From: Holophagales bacterium UBA5704
GTDB taxonomy: Bacteria; Acidobacteriota; Thermoanaerobaculia; Multivoradales; UBA5704
Direction: 5' to 3'
NCBI GenBank assembly: GCA_002420005.1
Contig: DIHE01000147.1
Location: 197,433 to 216,609, forward strand
DNA: 19,177 nucleotides
In this document: positions 7,033 to 15,959 of the stretch, in pieces
Position numbering within the stretch: position 1 is the stretch's first letter
How the letters are laid out: every line of letters begins with the position of its first letter
Program-made: the position numbers and the translations under genes
The notes under the pieces: model-generated
Seen by the model: the letters and a program-made list of their open reading frames with translations, nothing else
Told to the model about the DNA's origin: nothing
Databases searched by the model: none

Positions 7033-7932
7033 ATGTCGATCCGTTCCATCAAGTCTCTCTCCCAATCCACTCCCGCCCGCGAGGGCGCCGGGGTGCTTCT
7101 GCGCCGGGCGTTCGGGTTCGGCACCACCGATGTCTTCGACCCGTTCCTGTTGCTCGACGACTTCCGCAATGAGCGGCCGGCGGACTATCAGGCCGGCTTC
7201 CCGTGGCATCCGCACCGCGGGATCGAGACGATCACCTACGTGCTCGCCGGGACCGTGGAGCACAAGGACAGCCTGGGCAACACCGGCGCGCTCGGCGCCG
7301 GCGACATCCAGTGGATGACGGCCGGGCGCGGCATCGTCCACCAGGAGATGCCGCAAGGCGACGCGGCGGGGCGGATGCACGGCTTCCAGCTCTGGGCCAA
7401 CCTGCCCGCCTCGCTCAAGATGACCGCACCGCGGTACCAGGACGTGCAGTCCGCCGAGGTTCCCGAGGTCACCGACGACGACGGCACCCGGGCGCGCATT
7501 CTCTGCGGCACGTTCTGGGGCAAGACCGGGCCGGTCGACGGCATCGCCGCCGATCCGAGCTATGTCGACGTGTGGGTACCGCCGGGCCGGCGCAAGGTGC
7601 TGCCGGTGGAGACCACGCGCAACGCCTTCGCCTACGTGTTCGAAGGTACCGGCCGTTTCGCCAACGCCTCGGAGCCGCGCGGTGTGCTCACCGAGTCGGT
7701 CGACGGGACCGAGACGACCACCTGGGAGCCGGCGGGCAACCGGTCTCTGGTCGTCTTCGACCGCGGGGACGAGGTGGTGGTGCAGGCGGGAGAGGAGGGG
7801 ATCCGCTTCCTCCTCGTCTCCGGCAAACCGCTCGGTGAGCCGGTCGCCTGGCACGGGCCGATCGTGATGAACACCCGCTCCGAGATCGAGCAGGCGCTCA
7901 TGGAGCTGCGCAACGGGACGTTCCTGGGGTAA
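7033..7932 (+). CDS. Pirin family protein
   Basis: A 299-residue bicupin of the pirin family, normal length. The N-terminal cupin keeps the four metal ligands of human pirin: FPWHPHRGIET gives H59 and H61, and GIVHQEM gives H103 and E105. Other family marks are DPFLLLDDF near the start, GFQLWANLP and the C-terminal GKPLGEPVAWHGPIVMNT. Pirins bind Fe or other metals; some bacterial members are quercetin dioxygenases or redox-sensitive regulators, so the reaction here is open. No export signal is present, so it is cytosolic. The start is well set by AAGGAGG at 7019-7025, seven bases before the ATG. It appears to be a single-gene unit, convergent with the SUF operon. Confidence 0.95.
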   Translation: MSIRSIKSLSQSTPAREGAGVLLRRAFGFGTTDVFDPFLLLDDFRNERPADYQAGFPWHPHRGIETITYVLAGTVEHKDSLGNTGALGAGDIQWMTAGRGIVHQEMPQGDAAGRMHGFQLWANLPASLKMTAPRYQDVQSAEVPEVTDDDGTRARILCGTFWGKTGPVDGIAADPSYVDVWVPPGRRKVLPVETTRNAFAYVFEGTGRFANASEPRGVLTESVDGTETTTWEPAGNRSLVVFDRGDEVVVQAGEEGIRFLLVSGKPLGEPVAWHGPIVMNTRSEIEQALMELRNGTFLG

Positions 7933-7955
7933 GCAGCGCGGCGCAACCGTGGAGA

Positions 7956-7989
7956 AGACTCGGCTGAGAATGCCGGCTCATGGTAGTCT
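7956..7989 (+). terminator. Possible terminator hairpin after pirin
   Basis: AGACT (7956-7960) and TGAG (7965-7968) pair with CTCA (7977-7980) and AGTCT (7985-7989) around symmetric four-base internal loops. The structure begins about 24 bases after the pirin stop and is followed by a T-rich but interrupted stretch (7994-8018). The stem is weak, so terminator function is tentative. Confidence 0.25.
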
Positions 7990-8146
7990 CCAAGTGTTGT
8001 TCGGGTTCTTTGTTCTCCGTACCTGTTGCAGGGAAGGGAGGCGTGCTGCGCGGCACGGCTCCCCGAGGGGTCAAGGAATCAGGCGACAGCCGGATCGGGT
8101 GGGGGGACCGGAATCACGGGTTGCACTCCCGCCGCCTCCCCGCCCG

Positions 8147-8164
8147 CTTCCTTCTTCCTTCTTC
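8147..8164. repeat. CTTCCTT pyrimidine tandem repeat
   Basis: Two full copies of CTTCCTT and a partial third, in the gap downstream of sufT. On the transcribed minus strand it reads as a GAAGGAA purine run. It is probably a simple-sequence tract without function. Confidence 0.5.
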
Positions 8165-8199
8165 GTTGCGCCGCACCTTCACCCGCGCCGCCCGCCCCC

Positions 8200-8541
8200 T
8201 CAGAACATCCCGAGCTGCAACCGCGCCGCCTCCGACATCATGGAGGGGTTCCAGACCGGATCCCAGACCAGCTCGATCTCGGCGGAGGCGACGCCGGGGA
8301 CGCCTTCGACTTTGGCCTTCACCTCGCCGGGGAGCGAGCCGGCGACGGGGCAGGCGGGGGAGGTCAGGGTCATCTTGACGTGCACCGCCCCTTCGTCCTG
8401 GACGTCGACGTCGTAGATCAGGCCCAGCTCGTAGATGTTGACCGGGATCTCCGGGTCGAAGACGGTCTTCAAGGCGTCCACGATGCCGTTCTCGAGGTCC
8501 AGCGGCATGGCTTCCAGGGTGTCCTGCTGCAGCTCCGACAT
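8200..8541 (-). CDS. sufT: SUF system Fe-S maturation protein SufT (DUF59/MIP18 family)
   Basis: A 113-residue DUF59 protein. The family core is clear: DPEIPVNIYELGLIYDV at residues 29-45, TSPACPVAGSL with the conserved cysteine C64, and the C-terminal VWDPVWNPSMMSEAARL typical of SufT. SufT helps mature Fe-S proteins, as in staphylococci and mycobacteria, downstream of the SufBCD scaffold. It is the last gene of the operon, 16 bases after the sufU stop; GGAGAG four bases before its ATG is the ribosome binding site. It could be named only as a PaaD/MIP18-like protein, but operon position and C-terminal motif favour SufT. Confidence 0.92.
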   Translation of the reverse strand: MSELQQDTLEAMPLDLENGIVDALKTVFDPEIPVNIYELGLIYDVDVQDEGAVHVKMTLTSPACPVAGSLPGEVKAKVEGVPGVASAEIELVWDPVWNPSMMSEAARLQLGMF

Positions 8542-8557
8542 GGGGCTCTCCGTTCGA

Positions 8558-9004
8558 TCATTCCGTCGAGATGGGTTGGTCCTTCTGCTCCAGCGCGGCT
8601 TCCAGCGTGTGCCAGGCGAGAGTGGCGCATTTGACGCGGATGGGGAACTCGCGGACGCCGGTGAAGACGGCGAGCTTGCCCAGGTCGGCGGGGTCCCCGC
8701 CGCCCCGGGTGACCAGCTCGTGGAAGCCGTGGAACAGGGCGTGCGCCTCGTCGACGGTCTTGCCGCGCAGGGCCTCGGTCATCAGCGAGGCCGAGGCGGT
8801 CGAAATGGCGCAGCCGGCCCCTTCGAACGAGATCCCCTGCACGCGGCCGCCATCGACGTGAAGATGCACCTGGATGCGGTCGCCGCAGAGGGGATTGTGC
8901 CCTTCCGCGTGGCGGTTGGCGCCCGGCAGGGCGCCGAAGTTGCGGGGCCGCCGGTTGTGGTCGAGGATGATCTCCTGGTACAGGTCGCGCAGCTCGTCGC
9001 TCAT
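8558..9004 (-). CDS. sufU: Sulfur-transfer / scaffold protein SufU (IscU-like)
   Basis: 148 residues starting MSDELRDLYQEIILDHNRRP. The three conserved cysteines and aspartate are present: NPLCGD (C40, D42), GAGCAIST (C65) and RVKCATLAW (C126). The GKTVDEAH to TGVREF insertion between the second and third cysteines is the SufU mark distinguishing it from IscU. In SufU these residues bind zinc and accept sulfur from SufS. The start at 9004 is chosen over an in-frame ATG at 9226, which lies deep inside sufS; a GGGGGGAGGCG run precedes the 9004 ATG and the protein begins exactly as the family does. It follows sufS by 19 bases. No SufE is present in the window, consistent with SufU being the SufS partner. 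Confidence 0.95.
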   Translation of the reverse strand: MSDELRDLYQEIILDHNRRPRNFGALPGANRHAEGHNPLCGDRIQVHLHVDGGRVQGISFEGAGCAISTASASLMTEALRGKTVDEAHALFHGFHELVTRGGGDPADLGKLAVFTGVREFPIRVKCATLAWHTLEAALEQKDQPISTE

Positions 9005-9023
9005 GCTCGGATCGCCTCCCCCC

Positions 9024-10298
9024 TCAGCCGAGGAACATCTCGCGCACCCGGCGCAGGCCGGCGACGAGCGCCTCGACGTCCTCGGGTGCATTGTAGAGCC
9101 CGAATGAGGCCCGGGTGGTGGCCGGAACGCCGAAGCGGTCCATGATCGGTTGCGCGCAGTGGTGGCCGGCGCGGACGGCGATGCCTTCGCGGTCGAGGAT
9201 GGTCCCGATGTCGTGCGGGTGGACACCGTCGAGCGTGAAGGAGACGACGGCGGCCTTGTGCCGTGCGGTGCCGAAGAGCCGCACCTCGGGGATCTCGGCG
9301 AGCCGCTCGGTCAGCAGAGTCAGCAGCTCGTCCTCCCAGGCGGCGATGGTGGGGCGGCCGAGCAGGTTCACGTAGTCGAGCGCCGCCGCCAGCGCCACCG
9401 CGCCTTCGATGAACGGCGTGCCGGCCTCGAAGCGGTGCGGCGGCGGCTGGTAGGTGGTCTTGGCGAAGGTCACCCGCATCACCATGCCGCCGCCTCCCTG
9501 CCAGGGAGGCATGGCGTCGAGCAGCTCCCGGCGGCCCCAGAGGGCGCCGATGCCGCTCGGTCCATAGACCTTGTGGCCGGAGAAGGCGTAGAAGTCGCAG
9601 CCCAGCTCCTGCACGTCGACCTCCAGATGCGGCGCGGCCTGGGCACCGTCCACCAGGAGCAGCGCCCCGGCGGCGTGCGCCTTCTCGGCGATCTCGCGCA
9701 CCGGCAGGATGGTGCCGAGGGCGTTGGAGACGTGGGCCACCGCGACCAGACGGGTGCGCTCGGTGAGGAGGGCGGTGAGCCCCTCCAGCTCCACCTCGCC
9801 ACGGTCGTTGACCGGCGCCACCCGGAGACGGGCGCCGCGCTCGGCGCACAGCATCTGCCAGGGGAGGATGTTGGAGTGGTGCTCCAGCTCGGTGATCAGG
9901 ATCTCGTCGCCCGGGCCGACGTGGTGCCGGCCCCAGCTCTGCGCCACCAGGTTGATCGCCTCGGTGGCACCGCGCACGAAGACGATCTCTTCCGGGTGCG
10001 GCGCACCGAGGAAGCGCTGCACGGTGGCGCGGGCGCGCTCATAGGCTTCAGTGGCCCGCGAGGTGAGCGTGTGGACGCCGCGGCCGACGTTGGCGTACGA
10101 GGTGGCGTAGAACGACGCCAGGGCGTCGAGCACCACCCGCGGTTTCTGGGTGGTCGCCGCGTTGTCCAGGTAGACCAGGGGTTTCCCGTGGATGCGCTGG
10201 GCGAGGATGGGGAAATCCTCGCGCACCCGTTCCAGGTCATACCCGGCCACGGGTGCGTGCGTCATCGCCGTCGCCGTCGCCGTTGCGATACCAGCCAT
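9024..10298 (-). CDS. sufS: Cysteine desulfurase SufS
   Basis: Group II cysteine desulfurase, 424 residues. PLP-lysine is in FSGHKVYGPSG (about K243), the stacking histidine in ELEHHSN (about 140), the cofactor aspartate in LLVDGAQ (about 217) and the persulfide cysteine in RAGHHCAQP (about 380). The YLDNAATTQKP and TYQPPPHRFEAGTP segments are diagnostic. It removes sulfur from L-cysteine for SufU and the SufBCD scaffold. The ATG at 10298 has an excellent TAGGAGG five bases upstream whose TAG is the sufD stop codon, suggesting translational coupling. A second in-frame ATG at 10265 is possible; the residues between them come from a TCGCCG tandem repeat and align with no family feature. Confidence 0.97.
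   Translation of the reverse strand: MAGIATATATAMTHAPVAGYDLERVREDFPILAQRIHGKPLVYLDNAATTQKPRVVLDALASFYATSYANVGRGVHTLTSRATEAYERARATVQRFLGAPHPEEIVFVRGATEAINLVAQSWGRHHVGPGDEILITELEHHSNILPWQMLCAERGARLRVAPVNDRGEVELEGLTALLTERTRLVAVAHVSNALGTILPVREIAEKAHAAGALLLVDGAQAAPHLEVDVQELGCDFYAFSGHKVYGPSGIGALWGRRELLDAMPPWQGGGGMVMRVTFAKTTYQPPPHRFEAGTPFIEGAVALAAALDYVNLLGRPTIAAWEDELLTLLTERLAEIPEVRLFGTARHKAAVVSFTLDGVHPHDIGTILDREGIAVRAGHHCAQPIMDRFGVPATTRASFGLYNAPEDVEALVAGLRRVREMFLG
10265..10282. repeat. Hexanucleotide tandem repeat (TCGCCG)x3 at the sufS 5' end
   Basis: Three perfect TCGCCG copies encode the alternating Ala-Thr N terminus of SufS between two candidate ATG codons (10298 and 10265). Gain or loss of a unit adds or removes two residues without a frameshift. 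Confidence 0.7.
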
Positions 10299-10307
10299 GC
10301 CGGCCTC

Positions 10308-11699
10308 CTACACCGCCTGCCGGACGACCTCGCCCTGCGGCAGGCGGGCGAACAGGAACTCTTCGAGATCGCGCCGCACCGGCTCCAGCTTGATCCGTTC
10401 CACGATGTCGCTGGCGAAGGCGTAGGTGAGCAGGCTGCGCGCCGCCTCGGCGCCGATGCCGCGCGAGCGGAGGTAGAAGATGGCGTCGTCGTCGAGCTGG
10501 CCGACGGTCGAGCCGTGGGTGCACTTGACGTCGTCGGCGAAGATCTCGAGCTGCGGGTTCGAGTTGGCGATCGCATCCCCCGAGAGGAGGAGGTTGCGGT
10601 TCGACTGCTTGGCGTCGGTCTTCTGGGCGCCCGGGTGCACGTAGATGAGCCCGTTGAACACCGCCCGCGCCTTGCCGTCCAGCACGCCTTTGTACAGCTC
10701 GTGGCTGGAGCAGTGGGGCTGGGCGTGCTCGACGCGCATGTGGGTGTCCATGACCTGCCGCCCTTCGGCCACGTAGAGGCCGTTCAGGATGCAGTCGATC
10801 CCTTCGCCGTTGAGCACCGCGGTGACGTCGTTGCGCACCAGCGCGCCGCCGATCGAGATCGAGTGGGAGGACGGCGCCGCGCGGTGCTCGCCGTCGATCT
10901 GGAAGGCCGCCAGGTGGAACGCCTCGCGGCTCTCCCGCTGCAGCTTGTAGTGATCGATCACCGAGGACGGCCCGGCGACCAGCTCGGTGACCGGGCAGGT
11001 CAGATAGGTCCCGCTGCCGGCGTAGGTCTCCACCACGGTGGCGCGGCTGTTCTCGCCGGCCACGAGCAGCGTGCGCGGGAACGAGAAGGTCGCTTCCCCG
11101 GCCGCTCCCCCGGAAGACCAGAAGAGCAGGTGGATCGGCGCCTCGACCACCGCGTTGCGCGGCAGGAGGACGCAGGCGCCCTCGGCGAGGAAGGCGGTGG
11201 CGAGCGCCAGGAACGGCTGGTTCTTCGCCGGGTCCTCCAGGCGGGCCAGGCGGCCGAGCCGCGGAATCACCTGCTCCGGCACGGTCGCCAGCGCCTGCGC
11301 CAGGTTCGTCACCACCGTGCCGGCGGGCAGCGCGCCGACGTGCGACAGCTTGGCCGAGTAGCGGCCGTCGATGAAGACGAGCCGGGCGGCGGCCGGGAAC
11401 AGGTAGGGCGCGAGGACCGCCGCGTCGAGCGCGTCCGGATCGCCCGCGGGGCGCACGAAGGTGCCGCGGGCGACCGGGGCCACGTTGGTGAAGCGCCAGT
11501 CTTCCTGCCGCAGCGTCGGGAAGCCGAGGGCGGCGAAGCGTTCGAGGCCGAGCCGGCGCAGCGCCTGGAGCGCGGCGGGCTCGCCCGCCGGCCGTTCGGC
11601 CAGGAAGCGCGCGTGCTCGGCCAACCAGGGCGCGACCAACTCGCTCGCGTCGGCCGCCGGGCGCGGAGAAGCGGGAAGGGCGGTTTCCATCACAGCCAT
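10308..11699 (-). CDS. sufD: Fe-S cluster assembly scaffold protein SufD
   Basis: 463 residues from the ATG at 11699 (MAVMETALPASP). The track ATG at 11810 would overlap sufC and is rejected. The beta-helix core and C-terminal signature are clear: RQEDWRFTNV near residue 65, AQKTDAKQSNRNLLLS, and FADDVKCTHGSTVGQLDDDA. The last aligns with the E. coli SufD C358/H360 region by distance from the C terminus (here about C393 and H395). SufD pairs with SufB and docks SufC to form the SufBC2D scaffold. The start lies 13 bases after the sufC stop with GAGGGA upstream. M41 is a possible alternative start. The stop TAG is part of the sufS ribosome binding site. Confidence 0.95.
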   Translation of the reverse strand: MAVMETALPASPRPAADASELVAPWLAEHARFLAERPAGEPAALQALRRLGLERFAALGFPTLRQEDWRFTNVAPVARGTFVRPAGDPDALDAAVLAPYLFPAAARLVFIDGRYSAKLSHVGALPAGTVVTNLAQALATVPEQVIPRLGRLARLEDPAKNQPFLALATAFLAEGACVLLPRNAVVEAPIHLLFWSSGGAAGEATFSFPRTLLVAGENSRATVVETYAGSGTYLTCPVTELVAGPSSVIDHYKLQRESREAFHLAAFQIDGEHRAAPSSHSISIGGALVRNDVTAVLNGEGIDCILNGLYVAEGRQVMDTHMRVEHAQPHCSSHELYKGVLDGKARAVFNGLIYVHPGAQKTDAKQSNRNLLLSGDAIANSNPQLEIFADDVKCTHGSTVGQLDDDAIFYLRSRGIGAEAARSLLTYAFASDIVERIKLEPVRRDLEEFLFARLPQGEVVRQAV

Positions 11700-11712
11700 G
11701 ACCGCCGTTCCC

Positions 11713-12492
<780 letters not shown>

Positions 12493-12529
12493 ATCGGTTC
12501 TCTTCGTTTCCGGAGTGGTTGGAGAAAGC

Positions 12530-13978
<1,449 letters not shown>

Positions 13979-14005
13979 GATGCCCTCGTCTCTTCTACGT
14001 CGTCG

Positions 14006-14467
14006 TTAGGCGGTGATCGCCAACGCCGGGCGCCCGCCCAGGGTGACCAGCTTCGGCTCCGGCCGCGGCGCGTCGGTCATCTCGGCGAGCGAGATCCCCG
14101 CCAGGGCTTCGCGCAGCGCCGTGTTGATCCGGTGCCAGCGCCCGCGCACCGCGCAGGCCGTCGAGTGCTCGCAGCCGCCGTTGTCGTCGATGCACTCGGT
14201 GATCGCGATCGGCCCTTCCAGGGCGGTGACCACCTCCGCCATCGAGATCGCCCCCGGGGGGCGCGACAGGCTGTACCCGCCCTTGACCCCGCGGTGGGAG
14301 GCGAGCAGGCCCTCGCGCACCAGAATCTTCAAGATCTTGCTCACCATCGGCAGCGGCAGGTGCGTCTCCCCCGCCAGCTCCGGAGCATTCACATGGCGCT
14401 CCGGTGCCCCGGCCAGATGGGTCAGGAGCACGATCCCGTAGTCGGTCTGCTTGGTGATGCGGATCAT
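14006..14467 (-). CDS. sufR: SUF operon Rrf2-family regulator SufR (IscR-like)
   Basis: 153-residue Rrf2-family repressor. The N-terminal winged helix begins MIRITKQTDYGIVLLTHLA, with HLPLPMVSKILKILVREGLL as recognition helix and RGVKGGYSLSRPP as wing. Three cysteines C92, C99 and C105 (ECIDDNGGCEHSTAC) match the spacing of the [2Fe-2S] ligands of IscR (C92, C98, C104), so it probably senses cluster status. It heads the operon 27 bases before sufB, as in the SUF regulator subgroup first described in Xanthomonas. Note that the name SufR is also used for an unrelated cyanobacterial DeoR-type regulator. The ATG at 14467 lacks a Shine-Dalgarno and lies eight bases after a TATACT box, suggesting a leaderless mRNA. 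Confidence 0.94.
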   Translation of the reverse strand: MIRITKQTDYGIVLLTHLAGAPERHVNAPELAGETHLPLPMVSKILKILVREGLLASHRGVKGGYSLSRPPGAISMAEVVTALEGPIAITECIDDNGGCEHSTACAVRGRWHRINTALREALAGISLAEMTDAPRPEPKLVTLGGRPALAITA

Positions 14468-14475
14468 GGCGGTGG

Positions 14476-14500
14476 AGTATACAGGACTGACACGGTCCTG
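14476..14500 (-). promoter_or_regulatory. sufR operon promoter -10 with adjoining palindromic operator candidate
   Basis: On the minus strand TATACT (14481-14476) is a good -10 box, ending eight bases before the sufR ATG. Immediately upstream, CAGGAC and GTCCTG (14482-14487 and 14495-14500) form perfect 6-bp inverted arms around seven bases, filling the -10 to -35 spacer. No consensus -35 is visible at the proper distance. A palindrome at this place upstream of an autoregulated Rrf2 gene is the expected position for a repressor site. Binding is inferred, not shown. Confidence 0.55.
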
Positions 14501-14621
14501 ATTCCCGGATGGTAGCCGGAGGGCGGGCGGTTGTCAACGCGGGGGGCGCACCGGAGTACCATGGGTCTCCTCCAACCGAATTGTCCGCCTTGGCCGGCAC
14601 GCCCGCCACAGGAGACCCGGA

Positions 14622-15383
14622 ATGAACGCACGCCCCGTCCTCGCCGCTCTCGCCGCCCTCACCCTGCTCGGTACCCTCTCCGTCTCCGCGCAGGACGAGG
14701 CACAGCCGATCCGGTTCGCCAAGGGAAAAAGCTCCGCCGAGATCCACGGCACCATCACCCCGCGCGAGGACGCACCGCCCACCGCGGCCTACCTCCTGCG
14801 GGCGGCGGCCGGGCAGACGATGACTATCCGCTTCGCCAGCCCGGACCCCGGGACGACGTACTCCGTCGCCTGCCCCGGCCCGGGCTCGACCGACGCCGGG
14901 GCCTCCCCGTGGAGCTTCGAGCTGCCCGAGGCCGGCGACTACCGGATCACCGTCTCGGGCCCCTACGACGCCGCCAAGCCCATCCCGTTCACCCTGCACG
15001 TCGCCGTCGAAGGAAAGCCGCACCCGGTCGCCCCCAAGGGGCTCACCGGCACCTACGGCCGGCTCGCAGACCCGGACAGCACGATCGAGATCGAGCAGCT
15101 CCCGGCCGGCCGCCTGCGCTTCTACCTCCTGGCCCTCTGGAAGGGGGCGAGATGGGAGGAGTACGGCCCGAACCTCGGCGAAGCCTCCGGGGAGGTCGAG
15201 CTGACCAAGAACCGCGCCGTCTACAAGGCGGACACCTGCGTCCTCACCATGAGCTTCGCGGACGACCGGGTGACCCTCGACGAACAGGGGGAGTGCGGCT
15301 TCGGGCACAACGTCACCGCCGCCGGAACCTACAAGCGGGTGAGCCTGTGCGCGGCACCGGGGGCGCAGGGGGAGGGGAGGTAG
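14622..15383 (+). CDS. Secreted protein with PliG-like N-terminal domain
   Basis: 253 residues with a signal peptide (1-23, likely cut after SVSA). Residues 29-130 (IRFAKGKSSAEIHGTI, YLLRAAAGQTMTIRF, WSFELPEAGDYRITVSGP, FTLHVAV) resemble the periplasmic inhibitor of g-type lysozyme fold. The C-terminal half (141-240) has LTGTYGRLADPDSTIEIEQL, TCVLTMSF and GECGFGHNVTAAGTYKR, a small beta-barrel-like module with C206 and C225 possibly disulfide bonded; I do not recognise this half. It may be a lysozyme inhibitor or a general periplasmic binding domain; the family contains many members without tested activity. AGGAG precedes the ATG at 14622. It is divergent from the SUF operon and convergent with the GNAT gene. 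TTGTCA at 14531-14536 may be a -35, but no good -10 follows. Confidence 0.75.
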   Translation: MNARPVLAALAALTLLGTLSVSAQDEAQPIRFAKGKSSAEIHGTITPREDAPPTAAYLLRAAAGQTMTIRFASPDPGTTYSVACPGPGSTDAGASPWSFELPEAGDYRITVSGPYDAAKPIPFTLHVAVEGKPHPVAPKGLTGTYGRLADPDSTIEIEQLPAGRLRFYLLALWKGARWEEYGPNLGEASGEVELTKNRAVYKADTCVLTMSFADDRVTLDEQGECGFGHNVTAAGTYKRVSLCAAPGAQGEGR

Positions 15384-15392
15384 CCCGGCGTC

Positions 15393-15950
15393 CTACTCGC
15401 GCCGCCGGCCGAGCCAGTCTTCGCGCAGCAGGCCGTAGAGGTAGTTGTCGACCCGCCGGCCGCGCAGCTTGAAGTAGCCCTTGAGCCGGCCTTCGCGCAG
15501 GAAGCCGTTTTTCTCCAGGACGCGCTGCGAGCCGTAGTTCTCGACGGCGCAGCGCGCCTCCACCCGTTCGAGCAGGGTGTTGTGAAAGAGGTCGTCGAGG
15601 AGGATCTCCAGCGCATCGGTGAGGATGCCGTGGCCCTGGTAGCTCGAGGAGAGGGCGTAGCCCACCTCCGCCAGCCCGTGCTCCCAGTTGCTCACCACCA
15701 GGGTGATCCAGCCCGCCGGGTGGCCGTCGACCTGGACGATCCATTGGAACTTCTCGCCGCGGCCCCGGTAGAGGTCGGCGATCCGCTGGCTGGCGACGTC
15801 GGCGCGCAGCTGGGCGGTGGGCAGCTCGTTGAGCGGCTGGAAGCGGCGCACGCTCGGCTCGGCGCGCCATTGCCGCAAGAGATCTGCATCGCGCGGAACG
15901 GCCGGTCGCAGCACGATCGAGAGCGGCAGAGGACGCTCCAGCGAGACCAT
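15393..15950 (-). CDS. GNAT N-acetyltransferase (RimJ/RimL type)
   Basis: 185-residue acetyltransferase. The N-terminal LRPAVPRDADLLRQWRAEPSV is typical of RimJ/RimL-like enzymes. AEVGYALSSSYQGHGILTDAL carries the acetyl-CoA pyrophosphate loop YQGHGI (104-109). RCAVENYGSQRVLEKNGFLREG is the following motif B region. It transfers an acetyl group from acetyl-CoA to an amine; the substrate could be a ribosomal protein N terminus, a small molecule or an amino sugar. It starts nine bases after the stop of the glycosyltransferase upstream, so the two are probably co-transcribed. No Shine-Dalgarno is visible before the ATG, so translation may depend on coupling. It converges on the PliG-like gene with nine bases between stops. 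Confidence 0.9.
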   Translation of the reverse strand: MVSLERPLPLSIVLRPAVPRDADLLRQWRAEPSVRRFQPLNELPTAQLRADVASQRIADLYRGRGEKFQWIVQVDGHPAGWITLVVSNWEHGLAEVGYALSSSYQGHGILTDALEILLDDLFHNTLLERVEARCAVENYGSQRVLEKNGFLREGRLKGYFKLRGRRVDNYLYGLLREDWLGRRRE

Positions 15951-15959
15951 GCGCTTATT

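Larger units (their letters stand above)
7933..8199. other. Non-coding gap between the convergent pirin gene and sufT
   Basis: 267 bases without a supportable gene. Small frames here either cross sufT antisense or lack a ribosome binding site and family features. Its start is somewhat less GC-rich than the surroundings. It holds an imperfect hairpin after pirin and a pyrimidine repeat near sufT. The region between about 7992 and 8146 shows nothing I recognise. Confidence 0.6.

Noticed and set aside
7949..8416. Small plus-strand open frames between pirin and sufT (7949, 7980 and 8026 starts)
   Set aside because: All run antisense into sufT; no Shine-Dalgarno, unusual composition and no recognisable product.
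9005..9226. Upstream extension of sufU to the ATG at 9226
   Set aside because: It would overlap sufS by about 200 bases. The family N terminus and the ribosome site fix the start at 9004.
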